Positions 9,858 to 19,131 of a stretch of DNA of 64,000 bases are shown in pieces. Within the stretch, counting starts at the first letter, position 1, and each line of letters opens with the position of its first letter. The DNA lies in contig JAHZHN010000004.1 of NCBI GenBank assembly GCA_019420275.1, forward strand, positions 183,450 through 247,449, given 5' to 3'. The DNA comes from Clostridiales bacterium. GTDB lineage: Bacteria; Bacillota; Clostridia; Lachnospirales; Lachnospiraceae. The notes under the pieces were generated by a model that saw only the letters and a list, made by a program, of their open reading frames with translations, did not search any database and was not told the DNA's origin. The translations under genes were made by a program, and so were the position numbers.

Positions 9858-11081
9858 ATGGGGTTATTTTCGCGGGGGAATAAGAAAAATGTATCATCAC
9901 AGATGAGACATAAAAGTGTTTTTGCAGGGAAAAAGATACAAGATAAAAAAGAAATTGATTTTAGGGATTATTCATCAGAAGAGCTGCTTCATCAGTTTAA
10001 AACGGAAGCCTGGGATAAATTTATGGATGAAGAAAAAATTTCTCTGCTCCAGGAAATTGAAAATCGAGAAGCCATTGCACATAACCGTGAACCTGCTAAA
10101 GTAATACAGACCTATGGAAGTGATTATGGTGGTTATAGCGAAATGAGTCATATAATCGAAATAAGATTAACAGATAATCAGTTTGAAGATCTGGATACGC
10201 TTTATCATGAATCAGAACATGCCAATCAGAGCAGATCGTTAAGTGAAAATGAGCATTATACAGCAGAGGACAAAAAACTCATGCTGATAGAAAATACGAC
10301 GTCATCGAATGGGAGAACAAGTCATTACACAAAATATAAAGAATCTTTATACAATGTAATGACTTCTGAATTAGATTCTAATAATACAGCACTTGAAAGA
10401 GTAGTGGCAGAGAAAGAAAAGTTTTTGGACGAAAAAAGATATCAATCGTACCTGATAAACAGACAAAATTATTTTCGTAAATGTGCGGAAGAGGTTGTAG
10501 AAAAAAGAGAGATGAAGAAAGATGCGCTTCTCGAGACTACGGAAAGCGCATACATTCGATATGAATTAACAAGAAATGAATTGGAGGAAATACAAAAGAT
10601 TGTTTCAGACTATTCTAATATTGATTCATGTGAAAAGAGGACTTTGGAAATTAGTGAAGCATTGGCAAAATATGACCTCAAAAACAATGAAGAAATATCC
10701 AAAATTTCATTGGATTCGAATTTAAACGAGCAATTGGAACCAGCAGAAAAAGTGAGTGCGATCAGGGAGGAAGAAAAAACATTTGAAGGAATTGAAATTC
10801 TCGGTGAAGAAATAGAAACTGTGAGTGAAGACAAAAATGAAGAAGAGCAATCGATTATAATCGATGATTTAAATAGCGGTTATACAGGGAATCGGGAAAT
10901 GGATGCAGAATCCATACTGTTTTATGATATGGATAATGACATAACAGAAATAAGCAGCGAAGAATCATCAATTATGGCTGACAATATGACAGAAATTGAA
11001 GACAGGTCTGATTTATCTGTATCATCTTCTTTATATGATTATTCAGATGGAGATCAAAATGTTGGACAGGGTATGGAGTAA
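9858..11081 (+). CDS. Putative HExxH metallopeptidase with acidic tail
   Basis: 407 residues from ATG 9858, chosen because GAGG lies 9 bases upstream and the previous gene stops at 9856. Residues 117-121 read HESEH, an exact HExxH zinc-protease motif. About 50 residues later SELDSNNTALE (170-180) offers Glu171 as a third zinc ligand, as in gluzincin-type enzymes. The region before it (about 33-115) is helical then strand-like. Residues from about 290 onward are Glu/Asp/Ser-rich and probably disordered. No signal peptide is present, so it should act in the cytoplasm. Possible role: proteolytic activation of another operon product. The assignment comes from motif spacing only. Confidence 0.5.
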   Translation: MGLFSRGNKKNVSSQMRHKSVFAGKKIQDKKEIDFRDYSSEELLHQFKTEAWDKFMDEEKISLLQEIENREAIAHNREPAKVIQTYGSDYGGYSEMSHIIEIRLTDNQFEDLDTLYHESEHANQSRSLSENEHYTAEDKKLMLIENTTSSNGRTSHYTKYKESLYNVMTSELDSNNTALERVVAEKEKFLDEKRYQSYLINRQNYFRKCAEEVVEKREMKKDALLETTESAYIRYELTRNELEEIQKIVSDYSNIDSCEKRTLEISEALAKYDLKNNEEISKISLDSNLNEQLEPAEKVSAIREEEKTFEGIEILGEEIETVSEDKNEEEQSIIIDDLNSGYTGNREMDAESILFYDMDNDITEISSEESSIMADNMTEIEDRSDLSVSSSLYDYSDGDQNVGQGME

Positions 11082-11108
11082 TGTCCGGGTACAAAAGGAG
11101 GGAGAGTT

Positions 11109-14072
11109 ATGATTCATTCCTTATTTATTGGAAATCAGGATGGAGGGATTATCAACATAACCACACAGGCACCGCAGTCAGATGAACCAGTTGTAATTGT
11201 AGGACTCGGAGGAACCGGGGTGGATGCTGTCACCCGTTTAAAAACCAAGCTGCACAGACAGATTCAACCAGATAATAAGAATGAGGTAGAGTCTAAAGGA
11301 GAAGAACCGAGATATGATCATATTAAATTTCTTGGAATTGATGCGGATAAGGGATGGCTGGAAAATTCCGGACTGACACCGGGAGAGACACTGAATATTC
11401 AAAATTATAGATATAATGTAATCTTTTCTCCGGAAAAGTTAGATGCTTTGAAGAGGCAAAAAAATATGCAGTGGATGAGCATTGATTATATGTCAGATCA
11501 TCTGCCGCCGGCACCCGATGGGGCTGGTGCATACCGTCAGTTTGGACGGTGGCTGACAATCTCAAGTGCAAATACCATCAAAACGAAATTAACACAGGTC
11601 ATTACGCAGGCGTGTTCTGGCAGAAATAGTGGTGACCTGATTGTCCATATTATTTCCGGTATTTCCGGAGGAATGGGTGCGGGATCGTTTGTGGATATTT
11701 GTTACATAGCACAGGATGTGCTCCATGGATTGGGATTTAGTGGAAATGGAGCAAAAGTGTTTGGATACTTTGTTCTGCCGGATGCGATTATCTCGAAAGA
11801 TGGAATCATTGGAGATCCGGTCAAAACAGCAGCAAATCAAAGAAATGGGATGGCCTCTTTATTGGAAATTGAACATTTGATGAATCTGAAAGATTCGAAT
11901 GAGTGGTTTGAACAGGATTATGGTTCTTTCAAAATTCGTACTCAAAAAAAACTGGTGGATATATGTCATTTTGTTTCAGCAACAAATATGAAAGGTGTTA
12001 CTGTTCCCAACGGATATGAATATGCTCTAAATGTAATCGGGGATTATATCCTGGCGTTTATCTCCAAAGAACAAGTTGCAATTGGTGCTAATCCGATTAC
12101 AATGACAGGTAATATAAATGCATATATTAGCCAGATCAATCCTGTTCATGGATACTCTCAAAATTATCATATTATCGGATCTGCCAATGCAGAGATCCCT
12201 ATGGCACAGATGGCAACCTATCTGGTGTCCCGGCTTTTTGAGAAGCTGACGATCAGTCCGCAAATGCCAAATAATCTTCAGATCGACCAGGAATTTGCGG
12301 ATTACTTGAAACTGTCAGTCAAGTCTTTTAAACAGTTGGAAAATCAAATGGCACAGGGGACAGCATGGGAACCAATCACGGCTCAACTGGTGAAACAGTA
12401 CTTTGATCAGATCAAGGCGCATATGAATGACAATATCTTACCGGTGGCAATGCTGAGGCCGACAGAGTTTTCCCTGAAACAGCGAAGGGGATTGATGGTT
12501 CAAAATAGAGAGATAATGGGGAAGAAAGTTGACAGGTATGTTTATCAGAAAGGAGTCAGTTCAATCCCTGCTATGGCTCTGAACAAGCTGATCGAGATAG
12601 CGGAGGATCCAGTCAAAGGGCCGGTCTATGCCTATGGGATGATGAACAAAGCATGGGGGGATATTTTTCAGCATTTGAACGTCAGTAAAAGATATTATGC
12701 CGGGATGAGACAGGATGCCAGGAACAACGAAGCTTTGTTTACCAATCGAGAACCTGCCGCAAAACGTAATCTTGGAAACTCTAACTGGTTTAATAAAAAC
12801 GAAAAGATACGAGAGTATGCGGAAACATTGAACAGCATCTATTATTGGCAGGCGCAGGGGGATCTGTTTGAGGAAATGGAGATCCTAATGGCTGATCTGA
12901 TCAATACGTTCCGGGAAATGAACCAGGAATATTTAAAGCCATTGTATGTCATCACACAGGACTTGATAAAAACTTTCCAGGCAAACAGCAATTACTTCGA
13001 GCTTGGGAAAGGAGATCAGTCTCAGGATGGGTTTACCAAACAGCTTGTGAAATTTTCTCATATCCAGCCGGAATTGGATACTGAAATCGTAAAACTTGAT
13101 CCCAGGATTGAAACAGCAGGAATCCTTAAGATCCTGACAGACAATCCGGATATCTGGATGGGAAGAGAAGAATTGAAACTGAAGGCAAAAATATCAGAAT
13201 ATATTCTGACGAAGTTTTATCCAATCCTTTCCGGGAGCCTGGAAAGATTCCTTCGAAAAGACCTGAAGATGCAGACGGCAGCTAATAGCGCATTTGTAAA
13301 TGCTATTGAAACCAATATCATTGTACCATTTGTAAATACAGCAGCGCCAGTTTTCTGGACAAATGAACCGATGGTCAGCGATAGCAACATGACAGGGCAT
13401 AGAACGATTCTTACAGTGCCAAGCGCAGCAAACTGTGTGTGTCAGGCAGTCAATAATTATAAAAATAATAACGCCAGTTGGACTGAACTTAGACAGTCGC
13501 TGATCAATGATCGCATTTATATTTTAAGAACGATAAGTGGTGTACCAATGTATGCGTATCAGGGACTGACACAATATCTGGGAGCATATACTGGATATTC
13601 GGGTTTGGGCCTGCATCTGTATGAACATGATGTAAACTGGAGAGAAAATCTGACATTTCCATATCCATATAGTCTTAGTTCAAAGTATACAAAAAATGCA
13701 GAGGAACTGTTGAAGCTTTATGACGATGCGGAAAAGAGAGGAGTCATCTATTATCAGGGAACTAATGCTTATGTAAGACGCTTGAATGACGCAGAGCCGG
13801 AGCGATTAAATGTGGATACGGTTAAGAAAAATGGAAAATTTGATATGGAGCTGGTCAATCAAAGGATCAATGAACTCAATGAAATCCTGAGGAATCCTAA
13901 AGAGCCACTTCCAATCAACTCCAAAGGCAATCAGCCGGGAAATACAATTGTAAAGGATAATTTTCTGAGATTTTATGGAATCCAGCAGGCTGTAAAGAAT
14001 GAGGTGGAGAAGTATAATTGTTTGATAAAGTGTATTAATATTTTAGAAAATGTGCTAAGGGAGGGAAAATAA
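11109..14072 (+). CDS. Tubulin/FtsZ-like GTPase (Tubulin_2-type)
   Basis: 987 residues. VGLGGTG (31-37) is the N-terminal nucleotide-binding glycine turn of the tubulin/FtsZ fold. SGGMGAGSF (186-194) is the G-box, equivalent to the GGGTGTG signature. GAGAYRQFGR (138-147) also fits the Tubulin_2 type of large bacterial tubulin-like proteins. The protein is far longer than FtsZ (about 380 residues); the C-terminal 600 residues are helical and of unknown function. GGAGGGAG precedes the ATG. Known tubulin homologues bind GTP and often polymerise; here polymerisation is inferred. The gene lies in the same operon as the GTPase/GAP1-like pair and ends next to a small membrane protein that could anchor it. 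Confidence 0.75.
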   Translation: MIHSLFIGNQDGGIINITTQAPQSDEPVVIVGLGGTGVDAVTRLKTKLHRQIQPDNKNEVESKGEEPRYDHIKFLGIDADKGWLENSGLTPGETLNIQNYRYNVIFSPEKLDALKRQKNMQWMSIDYMSDHLPPAPDGAGAYRQFGRWLTISSANTIKTKLTQVITQACSGRNSGDLIVHIISGISGGMGAGSFVDICYIAQDVLHGLGFSGNGAKVFGYFVLPDAIISKDGIIGDPVKTAANQRNGMASLLEIEHLMNLKDSNEWFEQDYGSFKIRTQKKLVDICHFVSATNMKGVTVPNGYEYALNVIGDYILAFISKEQVAIGANPITMTGNINAYISQINPVHGYSQNYHIIGSANAEIPMAQMATYLVSRLFEKLTISPQMPNNLQIDQEFADYLKLSVKSFKQLENQMAQGTAWEPITAQLVKQYFDQIKAHMNDNILPVAMLRPTEFSLKQRRGLMVQNREIMGKKVDRYVYQKGVSSIPAMALNKLIEIAEDPVKGPVYAYGMMNKAWGDIFQHLNVSKRYYAGMRQDARNNEALFTNREPAAKRNLGNSNWFNKNEKIREYAETLNSIYYWQAQGDLFEEMEILMADLINTFREMNQEYLKPLYVITQDLIKTFQANSNYFELGKGDQSQDGFTKQLVKFSHIQPELDTEIVKLDPRIETAGILKILTDNPDIWMGREELKLKAKISEYILTKFYPILSGSLERFLRKDLKMQTAANSAFVNAIETNIIVPFVNTAAPVFWTNEPMVSDSNMTGHRTILTVPSAANCVCQAVNNYKNNNASWTELRQSLINDRIYILRTISGVPMYAYQGLTQYLGAYTGYSGLGLHLYEHDVNWRENLTFPYPYSLSSKYTKNAEELLKLYDDAEKRGVIYYQGTNAYVRRLNDAEPERLNVDTVKKNGKFDMELVNQRINELNEILRNPKEPLPINSKGNQPGNTIVKDNFLRFYGIQQAVKNEVEKYNCLIKCINILENVLREGK

Positions 14073-14474
14073 ATGATTACTATAATTTATTTCATATTAA
14101 CATTTTTGGGAGTTTTGCCATTCACATGGTGGGTTCCATTTATTGACGGAATTGTTGAAACTTTTATTGTTAGCGGTTTGCAGGACGATACAACCGCACC
14201 AGGAATTGTAAGTTCATATATTACTGTAGGAATAATCTTTTTCTCATTTTATAAATTGTTTTGCGGTTTGACACTTCATCCTGTATTTATCTTATTAACA
14301 GGAATTGTGGTTTTGATTACATTTTTTGTACCAGGTGGTTTTACGATTTTTAATCTGTTGCTAGCGCATTTTGGTTACATACTTTTACCAACTTGGGTAT
14401 TGATTTTGGGAATTGTTGCAGATGTAGTAACACTGGTCTTAGTATTATATGTTTTTTTACCAAGTCGCAGATAA
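14073..14474 (+). CDS. Small polytopic membrane protein, unknown
   Basis: 133 residues with about four hydrophobic helices and almost no soluble part; the tail is PSRR. It starts directly after the tubulin-like stop, with GGGAGG within the end of that gene as ribosome site. No family recognised. It is the last intact gene of the first operon. Downstream bases 14475-14573 hold nothing I can identify. Confidence 0.55.
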   Translation: MITIIYFILTFLGVLPFTWWVPFIDGIVETFIVSGLQDDTTAPGIVSSYITVGIIFFSFYKLFCGLTLHPVFILLTGIVVLITFFVPGGFTIFNLLLAHFGYILLPTWVLILGIVADVVTLVLVLYVFLPSRR

Positions 14475-14573
14475 ATGCAGATGAGTGAAACACGGATATA
14501 TGCATATTAGAAAAAATCATATCATATAACATTTTATGAATATTATCTGAATATACAAATATATCTTCTATAG

Positions 14574-14657
14574 GGCTGCAGGTCATATAATTATTTTACA
14601 CATGGGAAATTATACGATTCTCTTCGTTATTTATGTAAAGACAGGAGCAGTTATTAG
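14574..14657 (+). pseudogene. 3' relic of a radical SAM/SPASM maturase gene
   Basis: 27 codons, in frame to TAG at 14655, encode GCRSYNYFTHGKLYDS and onward. They match the last codons of the broken radical SAM gene ending at 23083 (GCRAYNYFTHGKLYES). DNA similarity continues past the stop into the hairpin repeat at 14691. Upstream of 14571 the similarity ends abruptly. This is therefore the remnant of a second, related maturase gene whose body has been lost. Confidence 0.8.
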
Positions 14658-14690
14658 ATGTAAGATTATGATTCTCGGATAAAAGTTCCA

Positions 14691-14770
14691 AATATTACAA
14701 AAAGAGTACAGTTTATGTCGCCAGGACAAATTCTGTACTCTTTTTTGCTATACTGAAGCAGAATGAAGGA
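14691..14770 (+). repeat. Hairpin repeat, copy 1
   Basis: About 80 bp shared with 21005-21080 and 23109-23186: AATATTACA, then arm AAAGAGTACAG (14701-14711), a TGTC/GACA inner pairing, arm CTGTACTCTTT (14733-14743) and a T-run, then ACTGAA and AATGAAGG. Stem plus T-run looks like an intrinsic terminator. It follows the radical SAM relic and precedes the SPFH gene. A TATAAT at 14789-14794 may be a -10 element for that gene, but no good -35 was found. Confidence 0.8.
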
Positions 14771-14811
14771 TAGAAATATACGGTCATATATAATAGAAAA
14801 GAGGAGGGAAA

Positions 14812-16074
14812 ATGGCACTTATTGATGTAATTGAATACGAAGGAGATAATGATGTGCTGGTATATAAATACCCGCATTCAGACTTCAGTACCATGTCACA
14901 ATTAATTGTACGAGAAAGTCAGGAGGTAATTTTATATAAGGATGGAAAGATGCTGGACGCTTTTGCTCCTGGGAAATACACGTTACATACAGGGAATATT
15001 CCATTATTGTCAAAAGTAGTAAATCTCCCGTTTGGGGGAAACTCTCCTTTTAAATGTGATGTTTATTTTATTAATAAAGCGACTGCCTTGGATTATACAT
15101 GGGGAACAAAAACGAAGACCAGAGTAATGGATATGCATTATCAGCTTATGCTGGATATAGGTGCTTCCGGTGCAATGGGGATTAAAGTTTGTAATCCTTA
15201 TGAATTAATGCGGAAAATTGTAGGGACACAAAGTGAATTAAGAGCAGAGACTTGTTTGAATTATTTCCGGGAAAATATATCTGCTAAGGTGAAGGAGTAT
15301 ATTGGAAAAGTGATGCGGAAACCGGAAATGGATTTTTTGATTTTGGGAACCTGTCTGTCTGATTTTTCAGAAGCAGTAAAAAGCCAGTTAAATCAATTGT
15401 TTTTGGATATTGGTGTAGAATTATATAATTTTGTGATTGAGACTATTGATATTCCAGATGAACAGTATGCGGTGATTCAACAGGGACAAAATGACATACA
15501 GCGTGCCATTTATGCATCTAAAATTAAAAAAATTGACGCCCAGGGAGATGCTGACGCTCAGGTAATCAGAGCCAGAGGAAATGCAGAAAGCCGTAAAGTG
15601 GAAGGATATAACTGGGCAGATGAACAGATTGCAGAAATCACAAAAATCTATGCCTCTAATGCCCAGATGGCGGAAAACCCCGCAAACATGCTTGCGCAGG
15701 CGCCGATGGTTATGGCATTTGGCAATATGATGCGTGAAAATATGGAGCCGGTTCTTGAAAATTCTTTTTCAAATCCTCCTTTGAATTTTCATAGTGTTTC
15801 TTCTATGGCAGGAGATGGAACAGGACAGAATTCTGCAATGTCGGACATGGAAGGGTCTGGATTTGGATGGGAAGATGTTTCACCTCTGGAAGATGTGTTT
15901 TCGCCGGTAAATCCTGAAGGGGGAAAAGTAAAACCTGTACAGGAATCACAGAAAAATATATCAAAAGAAGATGTTGAAAGAAAAATAGAGATACTACAAT
16001 GTATGTTGGATAAAAAAGCCATAACTCAGGAGACTTTTGATGCAAAGATGAATGAGATTGTGGACACTTTATAG
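14812..16074 (+). CDS. SPFH-domain protein with C-terminal SHOCT motif
   Basis: 420 residues. The N-terminal half (about 25-240) has the SPFH/band-7 layout: QLIVRESQEVILYKDGK, then a strand-rich core, then a helical stretch (AQVIRARGNAESRKVEGY) typical of SPFH coiled regions. Proteins of this type are often annotated 'virion core protein' or YdjI-like. The last 40 residues (DVERKIEILQCML ... QETFDAKMNEI) form a SHOCT-like short helical domain. SPFH proteins assemble as membrane-associated rings or scaffolds. GAGGAGG precedes the ATG. It begins the cassette that also holds a HerA ATPase and a TIR protein. No transmembrane helix is seen. Confidence 0.75.
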   Translation: MALIDVIEYEGDNDVLVYKYPHSDFSTMSQLIVRESQEVILYKDGKMLDAFAPGKYTLHTGNIPLLSKVVNLPFGGNSPFKCDVYFINKATALDYTWGTKTKTRVMDMHYQLMLDIGASGAMGIKVCNPYELMRKIVGTQSELRAETCLNYFRENISAKVKEYIGKVMRKPEMDFLILGTCLSDFSEAVKSQLNQLFLDIGVELYNFVIETIDIPDEQYAVIQQGQNDIQRAIYASKIKKIDAQGDADAQVIRARGNAESRKVEGYNWADEQIAEITKIYASNAQMAENPANMLAQAPMVMAFGNMMRENMEPVLENSFSNPPLNFHSVSSMAGDGTGQNSAMSDMEGSGFGWEDVSPLEDVFSPVNPEGGKVKPVQESQKNISKEDVERKIEILQCMLDKKAITQETFDAKMNEIVDTL

Positions 16075-16087
16075 AAAGAATTGTTGA

Positions 16088-18715
16088 ATGAATTTGTTAA
16101 AGTTAAAAAATGGTAAGGTATTGGACAGCAGAATTTATGAGATTACCTCTGTGCCGGATTATGAAGCTGTTTCGGTGGAGGAAGAAGAAGCCCAAAAAAC
16201 AAATGAAATTATGTTTTTTCAGATGTTGACAGAAGTATCAAGGTTCTGTCAACCTGGAAATACTGTGTTGGAAATTTTGTGGACTGATGAACCAAAAGAA
16301 AATCAGGGAGGACAGATACATCTTTATCTGATTATCCGTATGATGTCAGAGAGATATGATGAGTTAGAAAATAGACTGGGTATCGTTCAGGAAAATATAT
16401 TGATGCGTCTTCAGACTTTGGGATTTCAGATACAGGAACAATCATATGAACAGTTGAAAGCGGCAAATCTGCTGCCAGATGAGAATGCAGTGATCAATGC
16501 TGTTGTTAAAGCTGAACAATATAGAGTGCATGAACAGGGGATAGTGCCTTACTACTATGTAAGACCAATGCCGTGTCACAGTATTTCCGGATTTCATATG
16601 TTAGCAGATACTCTGCTACGTATGCAGGGAGGTGCAGTTTCCTTTCAGCTGCTGCCAGATGTGATAAATTATGCAGAAATGTCTGCTTTAGAAGAATTTT
16701 ACGTTGCATTGCGTCAGCTGAATACTATAAATGGCTATCAAGATGCTTTGTCTGAGAAAGTATATAAAGAATACGAGTGGATCCATGACAATATATCTCA
16801 GCCGATGTTCCGTTACAATATCCTTGCCATGGGAAATACAAAACAGTGTGCAGCACTTACAGCACAGCTGATCAGTATATTAAAAGGAGCAGATAATACA
16901 CAGTATCAGACCGTAAATCTTATCAAAGAGAGGATATCAGTAAAAAGAGATTTTTTGTATTACCCGTGGAATTTGAATCAGAAATTAATAAATCGGTATC
17001 GAGATACTGCAGTTTTACGTATGCTGCAGCGTACTCCGCAAATGAAAATGCTGTATCGGCTTCCTTATTTCATCTTTGCGCAGGAAGCGACCTCTTTTTT
17101 CAGACTTCCTTTGGGAAATCAGAAAATCAGTGGATTAAAAGTAAAAGAAATTGTGCAAAAAGTACAGGATTTGGATGAGCGGGTGCTGAAGAAGGATAAT
17201 ATAAAATTTGGACACTTATTAGAAAATGAAGAAAGCAGTACCTGGATAGGATGCAGGCCGAACACTTTAACAAAACATGCGCTGATTGTAGGAATGCCGG
17301 GAACTGGAAAAACTACGTTTTCAGTACATCTTCTTTTGCAGATGTATCGAAGTGGAATTCCCTTTCTGGCAATCGAGCCAACAAAAACAGAATACAGAGC
17401 GTTAATTGACCAGATTCCGGATTTGCAGATTTTTACGCCCGGAAAAAACAAAGTGAGTCCTTTTGTTATTAATCCGTTTCTTCCGCCAAAAGGAATCACA
17501 GTGGAACAATATATTCCAAGTCTGCTGAGTGCATTTAAAGCAGCATTTTCCATGCCGTCTCCATTGGATACGATATTCCAGCAGGCAGTACAGGAGGCCT
17601 ACATAAAATATGGGTGGAGAGATTATAGTACGGTTGAGGATATTGATGTAAAAAAATTCGGATTATATGAATTTATTCAGGTGTTTAAGGAATTGATTGA
17701 GCGGCAGAAATATAGTGCAGAAGTGAAAGGGAATCTGATGACAGGAGGAATTTTCCGCTTACGTGAACTGATCAATCAGAATCCTAATATTTATGATTCG
17801 GTAGAATCTGTGCCATTGGAGGATCTTCTTTGTGCACCAACAGTATTAGAATTAAATGCGATTGACAACGAAGAGCAGAAATCAGTATTGATGGCATTAT
17901 TGCTGATTCAGATTTGTGTATATACGAAACAAAATCATAAAGGAGATGGAAAACTTAAAAATCTTCTTTTACTGGATGAGGCCCATGTTCTGTTTAAGGC
18001 ACAGCAGGAAAGTGGAGAAGGGGGAAATCATGCGGTACGTTCCCTGGAAAATATGCTGGCAGAAATACGTTCCTATGGTACGGGAATTGTCATTGCAGAC
18101 CAGTCTCCTGCAGCAGTCGGAAGTGAGGTTATTAAGAATACAGATATTAAAGTTGTCTTCCGATTGGTGGACAGTAATGATCGAAAAATAATAGCAGACA
18201 CAACCAATATGACTGAGCTTATGAGAAAGTATATTCCCAAATTGGAAGTAGGGCAGGCTTTTTACAGTGTATCGGCGCTTCATGAGCCGGTTTTGATACA
18301 GACTCCAGACATACGCCAAAAAGAGGAAATACGTTTAAGTGTCACTGATTCGGAAATTCAGGAACGTACAAAATATTGGAAAGAACATCAGCAGTATCTG
18401 ATTCCATATGAGGAATGCAGGTATTCCAAAATCTGCAGTACATGTTCTATGGAAATTCGCTCAGAAGCAGCATATTTTTCAGAACGCTACTATATGGAAT
18501 TTAGGGACAAAATTCAGAATCTCAAATCTATGTGCACTTATATGAATGCTGTAAATCAGTGGATGGAAAAACAGAATATGGAATGTGGGCAGGAAATCAA
18601 GATGCAATTGAGTAATTGTGTGAAAATAAAATATTTGAGAAAAGTATTGCAGGAAAAAGAATTCCGGCTTTCACAGAAAGATCATGAAAAAATTTTACAT
18701 GCACTTATTAAATAG
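16088..18715 (+). CDS. HerA/DUF87-type P-loop ATPase
   Basis: 875 residues. Walker A GMPGTGKT is at 402-409 and Walker B LLLLDEAHVLF at about 624-634; a following IADQSP motif fits HerA/VirB4-type hexameric ATPases. The first 390 residues form a separate domain without a recognised motif. A CxxC pair (about residues 780-783, ICSTC) lies near the C-terminus. HerA-like ATPases move DNA or protein and are frequent partners of nuclease, Sir2 or TIR effectors in defence systems. It follows the SPFH gene by 14 bp. No Shine-Dalgarno is obvious before the ATG, which suggests coupling to the SPFH gene. Confidence 0.75.
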   Translation: MNLLKLKNGKVLDSRIYEITSVPDYEAVSVEEEEAQKTNEIMFFQMLTEVSRFCQPGNTVLEILWTDEPKENQGGQIHLYLIIRMMSERYDELENRLGIVQENILMRLQTLGFQIQEQSYEQLKAANLLPDENAVINAVVKAEQYRVHEQGIVPYYYVRPMPCHSISGFHMLADTLLRMQGGAVSFQLLPDVINYAEMSALEEFYVALRQLNTINGYQDALSEKVYKEYEWIHDNISQPMFRYNILAMGNTKQCAALTAQLISILKGADNTQYQTVNLIKERISVKRDFLYYPWNLNQKLINRYRDTAVLRMLQRTPQMKMLYRLPYFIFAQEATSFFRLPLGNQKISGLKVKEIVQKVQDLDERVLKKDNIKFGHLLENEESSTWIGCRPNTLTKHALIVGMPGTGKTTFSVHLLLQMYRSGIPFLAIEPTKTEYRALIDQIPDLQIFTPGKNKVSPFVINPFLPPKGITVEQYIPSLLSAFKAAFSMPSPLDTIFQQAVQEAYIKYGWRDYSTVEDIDVKKFGLYEFIQVFKELIERQKYSAEVKGNLMTGGIFRLRELINQNPNIYDSVESVPLEDLLCAPTVLELNAIDNEEQKSVLMALLLIQICVYTKQNHKGDGKLKNLLLLDEAHVLFKAQQESGEGGNHAVRSLENMLAEIRSYGTGIVIADQSPAAVGSEVIKNTDIKVVFRLVDSNDRKIIADTTNMTELMRKYIPKLEVGQAFYSVSALHEPVLIQTPDIRQKEEIRLSVTDSEIQERTKYWKEHQQYLIPYEECRYSKICSTCSMEIRSEAAYFSERYYMEFRDKIQNLKSMCTYMNAVNQWMEKQNMECGQEIKMQLSNCVKIKYLRKVLQEKEFRLSQKDHEKILHALIK

Positions 18716-18735
18716 CAGGGGAAAGGAGAAGCAGG

Positions 18736-19098
18736 ATGGATTTAGATATGGATTATGATGAAGGAAGCATGGATGTAGAAGGAAGTGATATATCAGAGGA
18801 TGTTGATGATGTGTCAGATGAGGGAGAACTGGATTTTAATGAAATTCAGTGTTTGGATACAGATGTCGAATCAGAAGAACTGGATCTGGAGGATATTGGA
18901 GACACGCTAGTTATAGATGAAGACTGTGAGGAAAGCGAACTGGATGTCATGCTTGAAGGAATTCAGGATGAAGGAACGGACCTGGAAGAATTGTATGAGG
19001 AACAGGAAAATGCGGAATTGGAACAAATGCTGACAGAGTGGGAAGAAGATTCTGACGATGATGTCCAGAAAGTATATGAGAAGACCTATCCCAGATAG
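18736..19098 (+). CDS. Highly acidic small protein, unknown
   Basis: 120 residues, of which close to half are Asp or Glu (for example MDLDMDYDEGSMDVEG at the start). It has almost no basic residues except at the end (VYEKTYPR). GGAAAGGAG precedes the start. It is probably disordered or weakly helical. Such composition can mimic nucleic acid or bind basic protein surfaces; a role as adaptor or inhibitor of the neighbouring ATPase or TIR protein is a guess from position. Confidence 0.55.
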   Translation: MDLDMDYDEGSMDVEGSDISEDVDDVSDEGELDFNEIQCLDTDVESEELDLEDIGDTLVIDEDCEESELDVMLEGIQDEGTDLEELYEEQENAELEQMLTEWEEDSDDDVQKVYEKTYPR

Positions 19099-19131
19099 AT
19101 ATGAAAAGAAAATGAGGAGGAAAAAACTTAT

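Noticed and set aside
14812..16074. Reading the SPFH gene as phage structural ('virion core') and the locus as a prophage
   Set aside because: No integrase, terminase, portal, capsid or tail genes are present; the name is a legacy annotation of the SPFH family.
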